From NCBI RefSeq assembly GCF_001757105.1, contig NZ_MDHN01000037.1:179718-243717 (forward strand): a stretch of DNA of 64,000 nt, read 5' to 3'. Position numbers and translations under genes: made by a program. Below are positions 62,663-64,000 of the stretch, in pieces. The stretch is from Alteromonas confluentis. GTDB lineage: Bacteria > Pseudomonadota > Gammaproteobacteria > Enterobacterales > Alteromonadaceae. How positions within the stretch are numbered: the first letter of the stretch is position 1; each line of letters opens with the position of its first letter. The notes under the pieces were generated by a model that was given only the letters and a program-made list of their open reading frames with translations, made no database searches and was not told the origin of the DNA.

Positions 62663-63991
62663 ATGCCTTTACTTTCCAACCTCGATGAAACATTCAGTCA
62701 TGCTGAAGATTTGAATACTATTGATAAGCTCATGTCTTTTGTTGACCCTGAACTGCTCCAGCAAGCTTATGATTTATCGGGTGTAGCGACCGTCAGACGT
62801 CGCCGGTTGCCGCTGGATTCCGTCGTTTTTACGATTGTGGGAATGAGCCTCTTCCGTAACGACCCTGTCTGGGATGTCGCGAATAAACTCGATGTTTCGC
62901 TGCCGGGTAAAAACCGCTTTGTTGCGCCCAGTGCGGTGGTGCAAGCCCGGCAACGACTGGGGGAGGAAGCTGTCGGTCACGTCTTTAAGTTAATGGCACA
63001 GCGAGCATTTGGAGAGTATGCCTTTGAACAGTGGTGTGGTTTAAATGTCCTGGCGGTTGATGGTGTGATGTTCCGTGCGCAGGATACCAATGAGAATCTT
63101 GATACATTTGGTTGTGACCGGAATGCTAAAGGTGATAATCCTTATCCGCAGGTACGCATGTGCAGCCTGATGGAAACGTCCAGCCATCTTCTATTAGCCA
63201 GTGAATTCGACAGTCGTGATGTCGGCGAGATGTCACTTGCAGAGCGCCTTGTTCCTTCGGTGCCAGATAACTCCCTGACTCTCTTTGACAGAGGATATTA
63301 CTCGTTGGGATTACTCCATCTATGGATGACTAAAGGTGTGAATACCCACTGGATGCTGCCTGCTCGTAAAGATTTACAGTACACAGTAAAGCATCAACTA
63401 AGCGACCATGATGCTGTTGTCACACTGAAAACCTCGCCCCAGGCCAGAAAAAAATTTAGTGGCTTACCTGAGACCCTCGAAGCGAGATTGACCAGCTATG
63501 AAGTCGATGGAAAGACTTACCGTGTGCTTAGTTCAATGGTCAATGCGCTACAGTTTCCCTATGACGAAGTTGTCGATGTGTATGTTCAACGCTGGGAAAT
63601 AGAGCTGGGCTTCAGGGAAATGAAACAAACGATGCATCAGGCAAAACTGACACTCCGAAGCAAGAAGCCGGAGATGGTACGACAGGAGCTCTGGGGGCTA
63701 TTACTCGCCTACAACCTGATTCGAATGATGATGCTGGATGCTGTCAAAGATATGCCGGAGCTATCTCCGTCCCGACTCAGCTTCGGCTTATGCATGAGAC
63801 ACATTATTGTATTCTTCCTGTCAACCATTCCGGAAACCGTTACTAAGCTGCCCGTTCACTATGAATATCTGATGGAATCTCTGAGAATGATGAGGTTGCC
63901 CGACAAACGTCCAGACAGATATTACCCAAGAGCGGTGAGGAAAAAACCGACTAAATACCCCACAAAGAAAAAAGCCAGTCAGCTTAACTGA
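62663..63991 (+). CDS. IS4-family transposase
   Basis: 442 residues, the same length as E. coli IS4 transposase. DDE motif: first Asp in LAVDGVMFRAQDT, second in LTLFDRGYYSLGLL, and the Y-(2)-R-(3)-E-(6)-K signature YVQRWEIELGFREMK carries the third acidic residue. The frame is open and complete, so the element is probably active or recently so. Basic tail RKKPTKYPTKKKASQ. Confidence 0.95.
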   Translation: MPLLSNLDETFSHAEDLNTIDKLMSFVDPELLQQAYDLSGVATVRRRRLPLDSVVFTIVGMSLFRNDPVWDVANKLDVSLPGKNRFVAPSAVVQARQRLGEEAVGHVFKLMAQRAFGEYAFEQWCGLNVLAVDGVMFRAQDTNENLDTFGCDRNAKGDNPYPQVRMCSLMETSSHLLLASEFDSRDVGEMSLAERLVPSVPDNSLTLFDRGYYSLGLLHLWMTKGVNTHWMLPARKDLQYTVKHQLSDHDAVVTLKTSPQARKKFSGLPETLEARLTSYEVDGKTYRVLSSMVNALQFPYDEVVDVYVQRWEIELGFREMKQTMHQAKLTLRSKKPEMVRQELWGLLLAYNLIRMMMLDAVKDMPELSPSRLSFGLCMRHIIVFFLSTIPETVTKLPVHYEYLMESLRMMRLPDKRPDRYYPRAVRKKPTKYPTKKKASQLN

Positions 63992-64000
63992 CTGGCATTA

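Larger units (their letters stand above)
62569..64000 (+). mobile_element. IS4-family insertion sequence (IS4 group), complete
   Basis: 1432 bases with terminal inverted repeats: the left end begins TAATGCCGATCAGTTAAG, and the right end, read inwards, begins TAATGCCAGTCAGTTAAG; they differ at two of 18 positions. E. coli IS4 has the same terminal sequence and almost the same length. It carries one transposase gene. The right end coincides with the last base of the window, so the target duplication can be seen only on the left (11-13 bases ending at 62568). Confidence 0.93.

Overview
The window is chromosomal DNA, about 50% GC by eye, from a marine-type gammaproteobacterium. The proteins and gene order fit the order Alteromonadales, most likely an Alteromonas relative. 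This is inferred from family resemblance and synteny; no 16S gene is present. Gene density is high, and most of the window carries core blocks also known from Escherichia coli and its relatives: gpsA-secB-grxC-yibN beside envC-yibQ, psd-rsgA/orn, maoP beside ilvIH, tatABC-tatD-hemB, gppA-rhlB/trxA-rho, purEK and purA.

Layout. 1-3625: a MacA-MacB-type ABC efflux pump with its NodT-like outer membrane lipoprotein. 3692-8465: gpsA to yibN on the minus strand, then envC and yibQ on the plus strand. 8506-8969: a MerC-domain membrane protein behind a near-ideal Zur operator. 8982-13416: a phosphodiesterase, a DMT transporter, psd, an intergenic palindromic element, rsgA and orn. 13544-13835: two intact tRNA-Gly(GCC) genes around a broken third copy. 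14129-18222: a PepSY membrane protein, a hotdog protein, maoP and ilvIH. 18283-24994: an outer membrane protein, tatABC, tatD, a diguanylate cyclase and hemB. 25023-29884: gppA-rhlB (minus), trxA and rho (plus). 29994-36221: a secreted M20 hydrolase, a large hybrid histidine kinase that overlaps nhaA tail to tail, and a LysR regulator. 36430-45427: purEK, tRNA-Thr, a PCuAC protein, dps, a sugar dehydrogenase, a basic amino acid decarboxylase, cnoX and purA. 45428-50708: a repeat-rich spacer, ALDH, VOC, ggt and an NhaC antiporter.

50899-62011 is the most distinctive region. It collects enzymes for taking apart and eating peptidoglycan: a three-module lipoprotein (zinc amidase, peptidoglycan-binding domain, serine beta-lactamase-like domain), a NagX-like membrane protein, a cytoplasmic-looking M14 peptidase, a NamZ-type exo-muramidase, the MurNAc-6-phosphate etherase MurQ, a sodium/solute symporter and an alanine racemase. 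The symporter, murQ, namZ and M14 gene form one minus-strand operon. I read the locus as a murein-scavenging system that uses a sodium symporter where E. coli uses the MurP phosphotransferase. Two things are unexplained: no MurNAc kinase is in the window, and the fused amidase/beta-lactamase architecture is unusual. A lipoprotein related to intradiol dioxygenases sits inside the same region.

The right edge is a full-length IS4 element. Its right terminal repeat ends exactly at base 64000. It appears to have landed in the rho-independent terminator of a 37-residue basic ORF. Other non-coding features are several bidirectional terminators, a hairpin-rich rho leader, two unrelated intergenic repeat elements (11551-11747 and 45492-45696) and a possible structured RNA before yibQ.
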